From a bacterium (GTDB lineage: Bacteria; Cyanobacteriota; Vampirovibrionia; Obscuribacterales; Obscuribacteraceae): a DNA stretch of 64,000 bases. The DNA lies in contig WGMS01000026.1 of NCBI GenBank assembly GCA_016124935.1, forward strand, positions 1-64,000, in the 5' to 3' direction. The translations under genes and the position numbers were made by a program. Shown piece by piece: positions 31,270 through 39,580 of this stretch (within the stretch, counting starts at the first letter, position 1; each line of letters begins with the position of its first letter). A model generated the notes under the pieces. It was given only the letters and a program-made list of their open reading frames with translations, ran no database searches and had not been told where the DNA came from.

Positions 31270-33354
31270 TCAAAATCCGGTGTAAGGGACTTCATAACTT
31301 CGCTTCTCGCGAGAGTCTTTCCAGCTTCTTATCTTGCAGCGAGGGTTCGCTTTTTTGAATTTTTCTATAGCTGCTTTGCTCACCATGGCGTTGTTTTCGC
31401 AGCGCAAAAGCCTGAGGGATTTAATTCGTTCTAAATAGCCCAGTCCCCGGTCGGTTAGCTTTGTCTGTTCTATGGTGAGCTGTTCCAGGGGAAGCCTGGA
31501 CAGGGAGAGCATGTCCTCGTCGGAGATAGCTGTATTGTCGAGAATACCGACCCTGAGAGTAGGGAGTTCCTCCAGATGGCTTAAGGTGCCGGGGGCGATG
31601 TCGGAGTTGTTCAGGTCGATGGTGCGAATCGGCAGGACTCTGTCTTTAATGGTGTTATATTCGGTGACAAATGCTTTTAGCTTGTCTGCGGTCAAGTTGC
31701 GGGAGCCAGGAAGAAGCAGGCGGCTCAAATTAGGACAGCGAGCGAGAATGCGAAGCACTTCTTTGTCTTCTATCGAACAGAAGTCGAACTGGACTATCTG
31801 AACTTTGGAAAGATCGAGATTTTTTAGATCGTCTGCGGATATCTCGGCGAAATGATGCATCAAAAAAGTGTCGCCGGCGCTCAGCTCCGGTCCCTGTCTG
31901 AATGATTCCATCTCTTCACCGACTATCGGCGGAGGCTTCTTTTGCACCGGCGGCGCCGGTGTTTTTTCGTTTTTGAAGGAGTTGTTCAGGTAGAGAAGCG
32001 ATGCGCCGACGGTTAAGGACAGAGTGGCAATCAGACCTGTCATAATCGAGAATTTAGAGAAGCTTTTTTGTCTTTTGTGCAGATCGCCGTTTATCGACGA
32101 GGGATGTTCATTCGGGGCTTTTCTCTCTGCTGTCGCCAGGATCGCCGTAGCTTTGATACTGTTTAGCTCTTCTAAGATTTCGGACATTGACGCCGGTCTA
32201 CTGCCGGGATCTTTTTCCAGGCATCGAGCAATCAGTTTGTCGAGATCCGCAGGCAGGTCTTGATCTGATCTTGCTTTTGCCGATGGTACCTTTGCTTCGG
32301 CATGGAGGCGCAGTAATTCCAGGGGGCTGTCGGCGGAGAAAGGCGGGTCGCCAGTGAGAGATTCGAACATCACACAACCCAGAGAATAGATATCCGATTG
32401 GCTGGTAAAAGTCTGCCCTCGTGCCTGGTCCGGGCTCATATAGTGCGGCGTTCCTACTATGGTCCTGCCCTGCAGCCCCAGCTCTCGTTCTCCCAGGGCT
32501 CCTACTTGTGCTACCCCGAAGTCGATGAGCTTGACCTCCACTGTGCCATCATCGGCGGTGTGGAAGATGATATTGCTCGGTTTGACGTCACGGTGCATAA
32601 CACCTTCTCTATGGGCATAGTCGAGAGCTTTGCAGACTTCTATAAAAATGTCGACAGTGGTTTGCCAGGGTGGATTACGGTGCCTCTCCAGTTGTTTGAA
32701 CAGGGATTGTCCGGGGATATATTCCAGCACCATATACGGTATTCCTGACTCTATCGCTCCGAAGTCGAGGATCTTGACTATGTTCTTGTGATTTAAAAGG
32801 CTGGTCGCTTTTGCCTCTTCTTGAAAAGAAATGAGCTGGTCGCCGGTGAGCTGTTGAAGGGTTTTGACTGCCACGAGTTTGTTCAGCATCATGTCTCTTG
32901 CTAGATAGACCCGACCGGAGGAGCCGGAACCAAGCTCTTTCAGGGGTTTGTATCGGGTAAGAGGAAATTTGTCTTCTTCAAGCGGCAGCGCCACTTCTTC
33001 TTTCTCTTCCACTTCCGGCAGGGCTGCAGAACCTGGAGAAACTAAAGAATTCTCAGAATTTCTTCTGGCGGACAGGCTCTCAGAAAGCTCCGCAGGAGCC
33101 ACGGGGCGAATACAAGAGCAAGTCTCGGCTCTGAAAATAAACTGGGTAAAGGTACCCTTTCTGCCCTCGGTGACAGGCTTTCCACAATTGTTGCAGATTT
33201 TCGAAGCGGAGTCATCGACAGCGATTCTCTCGGCATCGCATCGGCAGATGAAGAGCCACTGGGTTATGGTGCCGGGCCCGGCGGAGCTTCTGGGCATCCG
33301 GCATTTTGAGCAGATTTCGGTCTGGGGAGCCACGTTATCTTCGTAAATTGCCAA
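31270..33354 (-). CDS. Ser/Thr kinase with double Cys-ribbon, membrane span and C-terminal LRR-like region
   Basis: 694 aa with the same layout as the kinase at 17826-19970. Two Cys units come first: C15/C18 with C37/C39 and C54/C57 with C79/C81, each with the TQW/TQF sequence between the pairs. The kinase domain has GSGSSGRVYLA, Lys164, Asp256 in HRDVKPSN and DFG 278-280, all intact. One membrane span near residues 445-465 is followed by a leucine-rich-repeat-like region (LRVGILDNTAISDEDMLSL). Start TTG 33354 is weak. It follows the kinase at 33427-34809 in the same direction by 72 bases. Confidence 0.92.
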   Translation of the reverse strand: MAIYEDNVAPQTEICSKCRMPRSSAGPGTITQWLFICRCDAERIAVDDSASKICNNCGKPVTEGRKGTFTQFIFRAETCSCIRPVAPAELSESLSARRNSENSLVSPGSAALPEVEEKEEVALPLEEDKFPLTRYKPLKELGSGSSGRVYLARDMMLNKLVAVKTLQQLTGDQLISFQEEAKATSLLNHKNIVKILDFGAIESGIPYMVLEYIPGQSLFKQLERHRNPPWQTTVDIFIEVCKALDYAHREGVMHRDVKPSNIIFHTADDGTVEVKLIDFGVAQVGALGERELGLQGRTIVGTPHYMSPDQARGQTFTSQSDIYSLGCVMFESLTGDPPFSADSPLELLRLHAEAKVPSAKARSDQDLPADLDKLIARCLEKDPGSRPASMSEILEELNSIKATAILATAERKAPNEHPSSINGDLHKRQKSFSKFSIMTGLIATLSLTVGASLLYLNNSFKNEKTPAPPVQKKPPPIVGEEMESFRQGPELSAGDTFLMHHFAEISADDLKNLDLSKVQIVQFDFCSIEDKEVLRILARCPNLSRLLLPGSRNLTADKLKAFVTEYNTIKDRVLPIRTIDLNNSDIAPGTLSHLEELPTLRVGILDNTAISDEDMLSLSRLPLEQLTIEQTKLTDRGLGYLERIKSLRLLRCENNAMVSKAAIEKFKKANPRCKIRSWKDSREKRSYEVPYTGF

Positions 33355-33426
33355 TCTGCTTGATTATACCCGGGATAGTGGATTATCCAAAGTAACCGGA
33401 GCTATGCCTTGCCTTAATCGCTTTCA

Positions 33427-34809
33427 CTAATGCAGGGCGCGAACGCGCTTTTTCTCTTCTCTGACCCGCTCAATCCAGCGCTCTAAAACAGTGCGAAATT
33501 CGATTGCCGACTCGAAGCGCATGATAGGCTCTGTTTCCAGGGCTTTGAAGATGATTCGCTCGAGCTGATCTATGTAAGGAACCTCGGGAAGTTTCGGCTG
33601 TAACGACGCCGGTTTGATATCCGGGTCGCAGTGACTTTTCATGATCTCGTAGACAGTATTGAACTTGTAGGGTACCGAGCCGGTTACCAGTTCGTAGGCT
33701 AGTACCCCGAGGGCATAGATATCTGAAGCCCGGGTGAGCTCGTCTCCCTGGCATTGCTCCGGGCTCATATAGAGAGGAGAGCCGACCGATCTGCCTGGAT
33801 TGGTGATTTTGAGCGCGTTCAGATCGTCTATCTGGGCGATGCCGAAATCGAGGATTTTAACCTCCATGCGCTCGTTCGCTTTCTTTGCCAGAATGACGTT
33901 GCCGGATTTCAGATCACGATGGATAACCCCTCTTCCATGGGCATGATCGAGGGCGTCACAGATCTGACTCAAGATGTTCCAGATATTCTCGGCTTGTTTA
34001 ACCGGACCATGAATTTCCAGCACATCATGGAGGCTTATGCCTTTGACATTTTCCATGATCAAGAACTTTGTTCCGTCCGGGAGCCTCAAAGTCTCGATGA
34101 ATTCGACGATATTGGGATGGGAGAGTTTTGAGTGAGTCAGGATTTCACGATTGAAGCGCTCCAGATCCTCGGCGGTGGCGTTGGAACGAGTAGTTTTAGC
34201 GGCATAGATTTTGCCTTCGCTAAAGCTCTTCACTTTATAAACGGTGGCCATATTTCCTTTTCCGATCAGCTCGACGATCCCGTATTTGTCTGCGATGACG
34301 CTGCCTACCCTCCTATCTCCGGAAGACTCTTTCTTGACGCTTTTCTTGCGCTGTTCATACTCGAAGAGCATGCGTCTTTCGTCGGAGGTGAGCGGAATTT
34401 CGGTAGTGGCATAGGACAGCCTGGGTTGAGACCCGGGTTTTTCTGACGGTCTTTTATGATTGCCGGTTTGTCTCTCCAGCCATTCGTCCTTGGCTTCCCC
34501 GGGAGGAATGGTGTCCTCCTGAGCGTCGTCTTTGCCCGTGGTTGATGGCGGTGTCTTCGCTTCGAGCTTGCTTATATCCGAGTCTGTCAACGGGGATTCA
34601 AAACCGACAGGAGTAATCTCCTGGGTCATGGTCTCGCCGGGCAGGACAAAGGGATCCAGTTCGAAAATACTCTCTTCGGGATCGAATTCGTTTTCTCTTT
34701 CCATGTCGATATTTTCGAACTCAGACCCGGCAGACGCCACTTGCCTGGAGCGACTGTTCTCGTCTCTTCCGGTTAGGGATTCTGGTTCGGATTCGGGTCT
34801 TTTGGACAT
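33427..34809 (-). CDS. Soluble Ser/Thr kinase with long disordered N-terminus
   Basis: 460 aa. The first 165 residues are Glu/Ser/Pro-rich with no fold visible. The kinase domain follows: GKGNMATVYKV, Lys205, catalytic loop HRDLKSGN with Asp299, DFG 321-323 and SPEQ. No membrane span and no sensor domain are visible, so it may be activated by a partner. Catalytic residues are complete. Its stop lies 72 bases before the next kinase start, so co-transcription of two kinases is likely. Confidence 0.92.
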   Translation of the reverse strand: MSKRPESEPESLTGRDENSRSRQVASAGSEFENIDMERENEFDPEESIFELDPFVLPGETMTQEITPVGFESPLTDSDISKLEAKTPPSTTGKDDAQEDTIPPGEAKDEWLERQTGNHKRPSEKPGSQPRLSYATTEIPLTSDERRMLFEYEQRKKSVKKESSGDRRVGSVIADKYGIVELIGKGNMATVYKVKSFSEGKIYAAKTTRSNATAEDLERFNREILTHSKLSHPNIVEFIETLRLPDGTKFLIMENVKGISLHDVLEIHGPVKQAENIWNILSQICDALDHAHGRGVIHRDLKSGNVILAKKANERMEVKILDFGIAQIDDLNALKITNPGRSVGSPLYMSPEQCQGDELTRASDIYALGVLAYELVTGSVPYKFNTVYEIMKSHCDPDIKPASLQPKLPEVPYIDQLERIIFKALETEPIMRFESAIEFRTVLERWIERVREEKKRVRALH

Positions 34810-34913
34810 TTAAGCAAATCGGTCTTGTACTCAAATTATTATATCTCAGGATAAAAGGTAGAATCTTAGGGTGACGGCAAAGGCCAATATCGCTGAATTG
34901 GAGTTCGATCTCG

Positions 34914-35912
34914 ATGCATTTTTATCTTCTCACCATACTCTTTGCTCTTTTCTTCTTCTTAGATTCGGCGCAGCCGGTCCTTGCCAGACCTAAATCTATC
35001 AAAGAGCGCATGGAGCAGCGGCGTGGGGAGAGGCACAGAGAGAAGCAGCTCGAAGTCACCAAGCAGGAGATGCCGGCTAACTTGCCTCCCTACAAGACCT
35101 GGATAGCACCGGGAAGGCGGCCGGTTGCCTGCCTGCTCTGTATACATGGTCTCGGTCTTCATTCCGGTTCATTCGAGTTCTTAGGAAGCAGGGCTTCTCG
35201 GAGCGGCATCGCTGTCTATGCCATGGATGTCAGAGGTTTCGGAGAGTGGATGAATGCCGGCGGTAAGACTCAGGTCGATTTCGATCACTGCCTGGCAGAC
35301 GTCAAGGCAATGTTGATTGCAATCCGCAGCAATAATCCCAATACTCCGGTTTTTGTCCTGGGTGAGTCCATGGGCGGTGCCATCGCTCTCAGAGCGGCAT
35401 CCCTCTTTCCTGAGCTTATCGATGGCTTGATTTCATCGGTGCCTGCCGAAGAGAGATTTCAACAGAAGAAAACCAGCGCCAAAGTGGCGATGAATATCTT
35501 GAGACCCCGGCGAAAGTTCGACATCGGTAGCGGCATCGTCGATCAAGCCACCACCAGTGAGAGTCTCAAGCAAGAGTGGAAAGGGGACCCCCTCGACAGG
35601 CTCGATCTCTCTTCGAAAGAGCTGATTCAATTCCAGATGTTCATGAATGATAATCATAATTCTGCGGCGCATATTACCCGGTTGCCGGTTTTGATTGTGC
35701 AGGGTACCAAAGATAAACTGGTCAAACCGGAAGGGACCTGGGAAATCTTCAACGAGTTGGCCACTGAAGACAAGGTCTTTTTAGCCGTTCCCGGTGAGCA
35801 TTTGATTTTCGAGGAAGCGCAATTGCAGAACCAGAGTTTGCGTGAGCAGAATATGAGGCTGGTTTCGACCTGGGTTCTATCGAAGCTATTGCAGAATAGA
35901 AAAGGCCAATGA
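34914..35912 (+). CDS. Exported alpha/beta hydrolase (lysophospholipase-like)
   Basis: 332 aa with an N-terminal signal segment (YLLTILFALFFFLDSAQPVLA). The hydrolase core shows ACLLCIHGLGLHSGSFEF for the oxyanion loop, nucleophile Ser152 in GESMGGA, a probable acid in QGTKDKLVKPEG and His296 in VPGEHLI. The order and spacing fit monoglyceride-lipase/lysophospholipase relatives. It probably hydrolyses esters in the envelope. RBS is modest (GGAG). It is divergent from the soluble kinase, with 104 bases between. Confidence 0.85.
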   Translation: MHFYLLTILFALFFFLDSAQPVLARPKSIKERMEQRRGERHREKQLEVTKQEMPANLPPYKTWIAPGRRPVACLLCIHGLGLHSGSFEFLGSRASRSGIAVYAMDVRGFGEWMNAGGKTQVDFDHCLADVKAMLIAIRSNNPNTPVFVLGESMGGAIALRAASLFPELIDGLISSVPAEERFQQKKTSAKVAMNILRPRRKFDIGSGIVDQATTSESLKQEWKGDPLDRLDLSSKELIQFQMFMNDNHNSAAHITRLPVLIVQGTKDKLVKPEGTWEIFNELATEDKVFLAVPGEHLIFEEAQLQNQSLREQNMRLVSTWVLSKLLQNRKGQ

Positions 35913-35922
35913 TAGGGATTTC

Positions 35923-36720
35923 CTACCAGCCCTCACCCCGGTCGGCGTTGTCTTTGGCCCGGTCTGCGGCTGACTGGGCTCGGTTGGCTGCCGCCCAGGC
36001 ATCATCGGCATAGTTTTTGGCATCGCTCGAATTTGCCCCCGAGGTAGCCTCTTCGGCGGCTTGCCTGGCTCTATCGGCATGGGACTGGGCTTCATAGGCT
36101 GCGTCCTGTCGGCTGCCCCGGGAGCCCGAGGAGGCTCTATAAGCGCAGGCTTCGGCTGAGTCAGCTTCGGAGCGGGCGATGGAGCGATTGTCCAGGGCCT
36201 GGTTGCGACCGCCGGGGCTGGCGTTGCCCCGATTAAAACCGGTATTCCGGCTCATTCCATAGCCCTGGCTGTTGTTGGCGGCGCGCAGTAATTGGAAGAA
36301 GCTGGGGCGTCCGGCTGTTCTCGAATAATGAGGCGGTGCGTAATTCGGAATTTGTTGACCGAGATTGGCGTTGGGCATCGGAGGATGGCTCTGGGGTATG
36401 TATTGCATGCGTGGTACTTGTTTGTAGTACTGGATTTGATCAGGCTGAATGTACTGATTTTGCTGGTTGTTGAATTGATTGTATTCATAGGGATTTACTC
36501 CGGCCTGATAAGCCGGAGGCGGGGCCTGATAAGCCGGAGGCGCGGCTTGATAAGCCGGAGGCGCGCTTTGATAAACGCCGCCCGGGCTCTGATAGGTTGG
36601 ATAGCTCATCATCTGCTCTTGCGGGGCCTGGCTGAACGCGGCTGTCTGGTGAAGAGCAACTAGGGACAGTGCCGATATGACATGGACCAGGACCTTTTTA
36701 ATATCTTTTGAAAAGTCCAT
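35923..36720 (-). CDS. Exported low-complexity protein with PPAYQA repeats
   Basis: 265 aa. Signal peptide at about residues 9-30 (LVHVISALSLVALHQTAAFS). Then a Pro/Tyr/Gln/Asn-rich region including four copies of a 7-residue PPAYQAA-type unit, and a Gln/Asn/Tyr stretch (NQFNNQQNQYIQPDQ). The C-terminal 85 residues are Ala/Asp/Ser-rich with a helical heptad feel (HADRARQAAEEATSG, RAQSAADRAKDNADRGEG). Composition suggests a surface or matrix protein. No family recognised. Confidence 0.7.
   Translation of the reverse strand: MDFSKDIKKVLVHVISALSLVALHQTAAFSQAPQEQMMSYPTYQSPGGVYQSAPPAYQAAPPAYQAPPPAYQAGVNPYEYNQFNNQQNQYIQPDQIQYYKQVPRMQYIPQSHPPMPNANLGQQIPNYAPPHYSRTAGRPSFFQLLRAANNSQGYGMSRNTGFNRGNASPGGRNQALDNRSIARSEADSAEACAYRASSGSRGSRQDAAYEAQSHADRARQAAEEATSGANSSDAKNYADDAWAAANRAQSAADRAKDNADRGEGW
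36504..36580. repeat. 21-bp tandem repeat inside the low-complexity gene
   Basis: A 21-base unit beginning CCTGATAAGCCGGAGGC is repeated three times and then partly, encoding PPAYQA-type heptapeptides on the minus strand. All copies keep the reading frame. Copy number could vary between strains. Confidence 0.75.
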
Positions 36721-36724
36721 AGAC

Positions 36725-37267
36725 TTAAGATTTTGGTTCTTGCAGGCGCATGAGTGGATCTTGATCTTGAAATCCCGCGCAAATTGCTATGTCCAAAGGA
36801 AACTTCTCGAGTATTTCGCCAAAGGCAGAGAGGGTGCGCGCAATTAGATATAGTGTCACACCGCAGGCTTCTTCGCTGGTATCAAAGCCCTTCGCTTGGT
36901 AGATTGCACAGGCCTGGGGAAAGGACGGACCAGAGATAGCGTCCTCATAATCGCTCGCCCAATCGTCGTCTTCTTCCGACTCCGGGCTATAATCGCTGCA
37001 TACGTAGAAAGTGCTTTCCCAATCATTGTCAAGATTGTATTCGAAGTGAATCGCTTTAGCATTGACCGATTTAGCCAGGGAGACAGCTTCGGACAGGGCT
37101 TCTTCCAGTCCTTCCATATAGGATGAGAAGTCCAGATTGCTTACCTTCTGAGCATATTCGTCTCCAGCCAGCTTTCTGGCCAGGGCTTCGTACTCTTCTT
37201 CGAGAGCCGCCCAGTCTGCGTCCTTCACGAAGGTCCTCATATTGTCGATTTGTTCGTAGATGTCCAT
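36725..37267 (-). CDS. Acidic hypothetical protein (180 aa)
   Basis: A strongly acidic, soluble protein (SPESEEDDDWASDYEDA in the middle) with helical N-terminal part (DWAALEEEYEALARKLAG) and a Phe/Cys-containing C-terminus. No signal peptide. ATG 37267 has AAGG a few bases upstream. It is 4 bases upstream of the low-complexity gene and in the same direction. No family recognised. Confidence 0.7.
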   Translation of the reverse strand: MDIYEQIDNMRTFVKDADWAALEEEYEALARKLAGDEYAQKVSNLDFSSYMEGLEEALSEAVSLAKSVNAKAIHFEYNLDNDWESTFYVCSDYSPESEEDDDWASDYEDAISGPSFPQACAIYQAKGFDTSEEACGVTLYLIARTLSAFGEILEKFPLDIAICAGFQDQDPLMRLQEPKS

Positions 37268-37411
37268 ACGGCACGCCTTATTTTAGGACCGAGGTTTTTG
37301 TTGATTATAGTAAATCGAGACTACATTACAAAGTTCTGAGTGCAAGAAGATTTTTTTTTGAACTTTACTTCTCTACTCTCTTTCTCTAGTCTCTTCTTAG
37401 AAGTCGGCCTT

Positions 37412-37627
37412 TCAAAGACCGGTTTTTCGGCTTTCTTGCGATCCAGTCCTTCTGCCTTTTGCTGCCGGCGAGGGCTGTTTTCTTTCGTTCTGATAAAGGT
37501 TTCGATCATCGGGCTTTTGCTTGATTGCTCTATTTATTGCGTTGAGCGCTTTGCCAGTATTGCCAGTGGTGCTGCATATGCTGGATAGATGCTCATGGTC
37601 CGAGCTCTTCAGCTCTTTTTGTTTCAT
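37412..37627 (-). pseudogene. TPR fragment
   Basis: The minus-strand frame encodes one clear tetratricopeptide-like unit (SSICSTTGNTGKALNAIN, then RAIKQKPDDRNLY) and then turns into unlikely sequence. TPR-like residues start before ATG 37627 (PKYPSLAVEM), where a TAG cuts them off. An overlapping frame carries on with a Lys/Arg/Glu-rich tail (37321-37509). I read this as the leftover of a TPR gene. The rest of the 570-base spacer 37268-37837 holds only the terminator at 37698-37726 and GC-rich inverted repeats near 37745-37830. Confidence 0.4.
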
Positions 37628-37697
37628 CTCTACAGCAAGGCTGGGATATTTTGGTCGTTGATTCTTCTACCTCATTGAAATCTGGGCGCGGAAAAAA

Positions 37698-37726
37698 GGA
37701 GGAGGATAGATTAACTCTCCTCCTCC
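37698..37726 (-). terminator. Rho-independent terminator
   Basis: GGAGGAGGA pairs with TCCTCCTCC around an 11-base loop. On the minus strand the stem is followed by TTTTTTCC, the standard intrinsic terminator form. It would end transcripts of the leftward 71-aa gene at 37838-38053, about 110 bases downstream of its stop. Confidence 0.75.
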
Positions 37727-37837
37727 AGCTTGGTTTATCAGGTTTTAGGGCCCGGCAGGCTGGGAGCCTGCGAATTCACCGGGACATTCAAGCCAATCCA
37801 ATGATGCTCACTATTATCTAGGATCGGGCCCGAGAGG

Positions 37838-38053
37838 CTAACCGGCTTTCATAGCTTGATCGATTTGCCTCTTCAGAGCTGTGATAGATTTCAAATTTGG
37901 CCAGATGACCTGTTTGATCTCTTCAAACTCTGCTTCATCTATATACCCAAGCTCATAATAATTGGAAACCGTATCAAAAAGAGTAAACAACTCTTTTAGA
38001 GATGCTGTTTCCCGGGCTTTCTTTTTGTACTCCACCAGTTTGAATTGCGCCAT
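37838..38053 (-). CDS. Small hypothetical protein (71 aa)
   Basis: A soluble, charged, helical protein (MAQFKLVEYKKKARETASLK, then YYELGYIDEAEFEEIK). The last part resembles a short SHOCT-like segment (GYIDEAEFEEIK), a motif seen at ends of small bacterial proteins, but it is too short to be sure. ATG 38053 has AGAGG upstream, and a strong terminator follows the gene, so it is probably a monocistronic unit. Confidence 0.75.
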   Translation of the reverse strand: MAQFKLVEYKKKARETASLKELFTLFDTVSNYYELGYIDEAEFEEIKQVIWPNLKSITALKRQIDQAMKAG

Positions 38054-38278
38054 GTCAACCTCTGACCGGATTTCTATCCGGTCTATAGCTCGTTTCCAAC
38101 CAAGCCATGTTTTTCAATAGACGTGGTTTGCTCCATTTTGTTTCTCGAGGTAATCAGCCGACCGATTGATCTCTCTCTAGTCTAAAGGTTGATGGAGGGG
38201 TAGACTTGGCGGTGCTAGTATGAATTTCCGAGAGTGAAGCCAGCTTCTTATCAGCATCCGGAGATTTAATACCAACCT

Positions 38279-39148
38279 ATGAAAATATTAGTAGCGCTCG
38301 ATGGTTCGGATTGTTCCAGGTCAGTGATTGATCACTGTCTGGGCTCTGTGTTCGATGAAGATACTCAGCTTAAGCTAATCTCCGTCGTCGATTTCTTCGA
38401 ACCTCTTCCTGCCCTTGCAGGTATTAAGGAAGCCGAGATCGAGGCAGCCAGAGAGCTTCTGGAGAAAGAAGCTGGTCGGCTTATGGAGCGATTCCCCGGT
38501 CTCAACGTCAGCTACAGGGTCCTGGACGGTTACATCAAAAGTAAGATCATGGAAGAGGCGAGGGACTGGAGAGCCGACCTGATTATGCTTGGTTCCCACG
38601 GTCGCAGGGGCATTGAAAAGCTGCTCCTCGGCAGCATCTCTCTGGCAATTCTAAATCATGCCGCGATTCCTGTACGGGTGGTTCGAAAAGGAGATTCTGC
38701 CGAAGGCGATTTCGAGGTCATGCTCTGTATGGATGATTCTCGATATTCCAGAGAGGCGCTGGAGAGAGTGCTCTCATACAGCTGGCCTTCTAGTTGTAGA
38801 TTCTCGCTCGTTTCGGTTGTCTTCCCTCTTCCCGATGCCCCGAATGCTCCGGATTCTCAGCGCTTTCAGCTGGAGGATCGTAAACGCAAGCACCAGGAAG
38901 AGGCGGAGAGGATACTTTTTCAGGCTGAAAGCCGAATCAAGGATAAATTCGGAGAAAAGACCGAGGTGGTGAAGTTGGTGGAGTCGGGTGATGCCCGGGA
39001 TCGAATTCTTGCTGTTGCCCGGCAGAGAAAGCCGAATCTCATTCTAATGGGCTCCCATGGGCGTGGCGCTTTTGACCGGGCTCTCATGGGCAGCGTTTCG
39101 GAAGCGGTGGTCAATCTTGCTGAGACTTCGGTCGAGATCGTGCGTTAA
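38279..39148 (+). CDS. Tandem universal stress protein (two UspA domains)
   Basis: 289 aa. Domain 1 begins MKILVALDGSDCSRSVID and carries GSHGRRGIEKLLLGSIS; domain 2 begins VMLCMDDSRYSREALERVL and carries GSHGRGAFDRALMGSVS. Both fit the G-x2-G-x9-G-S ATP-binding motif, so this copy probably binds ATP in both halves, unlike the copy at 24165-25112. It stands alone, with a 225-base spacer upstream. Role: stress survival, signalling by nucleotide binding. Confidence 0.93.
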   Translation: MKILVALDGSDCSRSVIDHCLGSVFDEDTQLKLISVVDFFEPLPALAGIKEAEIEAARELLEKEAGRLMERFPGLNVSYRVLDGYIKSKIMEEARDWRADLIMLGSHGRRGIEKLLLGSISLAILNHAAIPVRVVRKGDSAEGDFEVMLCMDDSRYSREALERVLSYSWPSSCRFSLVSVVFPLPDAPNAPDSQRFQLEDRKRKHQEEAERILFQAESRIKDKFGEKTEVVKLVESGDARDRILAVARQRKPNLILMGSHGRGAFDRALMGSVSEAVVNLAETSVEIVR

Positions 39149-39516
39149 CGAGCTTGCTGATTTTGGGGTGTCTCTCGGTCCTCGGAAAGGCGCCAGGTAT
39201 CTGTCTCTTTAGAAGAATTTGCCTCGGAAAAGACTTAATTTACAAAGATATGTAAAAGTGGTGTTTCGGGCATTTTCGCTTTTTGAAACCCGCTTCTACC
39301 AGGCGCTTTCAGGGTCAAGCAGAATTAATAAACCGCTTTACCTGGCTGGCTAATTTGAGCCGAATTTTTCTAAATCAAAAGGTATCGCCCCTGGTTTCGA
39401 TTTGAGAGATTGAGAAACTTGATTGCAGCTGAAGTGCAGGGGCGAGATTCTTCCCTTCAACCTCCTGTCTCCGGCCATGACCTGTATGCGCTTCGACTGA
39501 TCAGATTGGACCCCTC

Positions 39517-39545
39517 TTAGAAAACCTTTTCCGGTCTACTATAAT
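39517..39545 (+). promoter_or_regulatory. Candidate sigma-70-type promoter
   Basis: TTAGAA (39517-39522), a 17-base spacer and a perfect TATAAT (39540-39545) lie 36 bases before ATG 39581. The rest of the 432-base spacer 39149-39580 shows no gene or structure that I recognise. Confidence 0.5.
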
Positions 39546-39580
39546 GAGGGACTTACCAGTCAGGTCAGTCGAGGCTTTTT

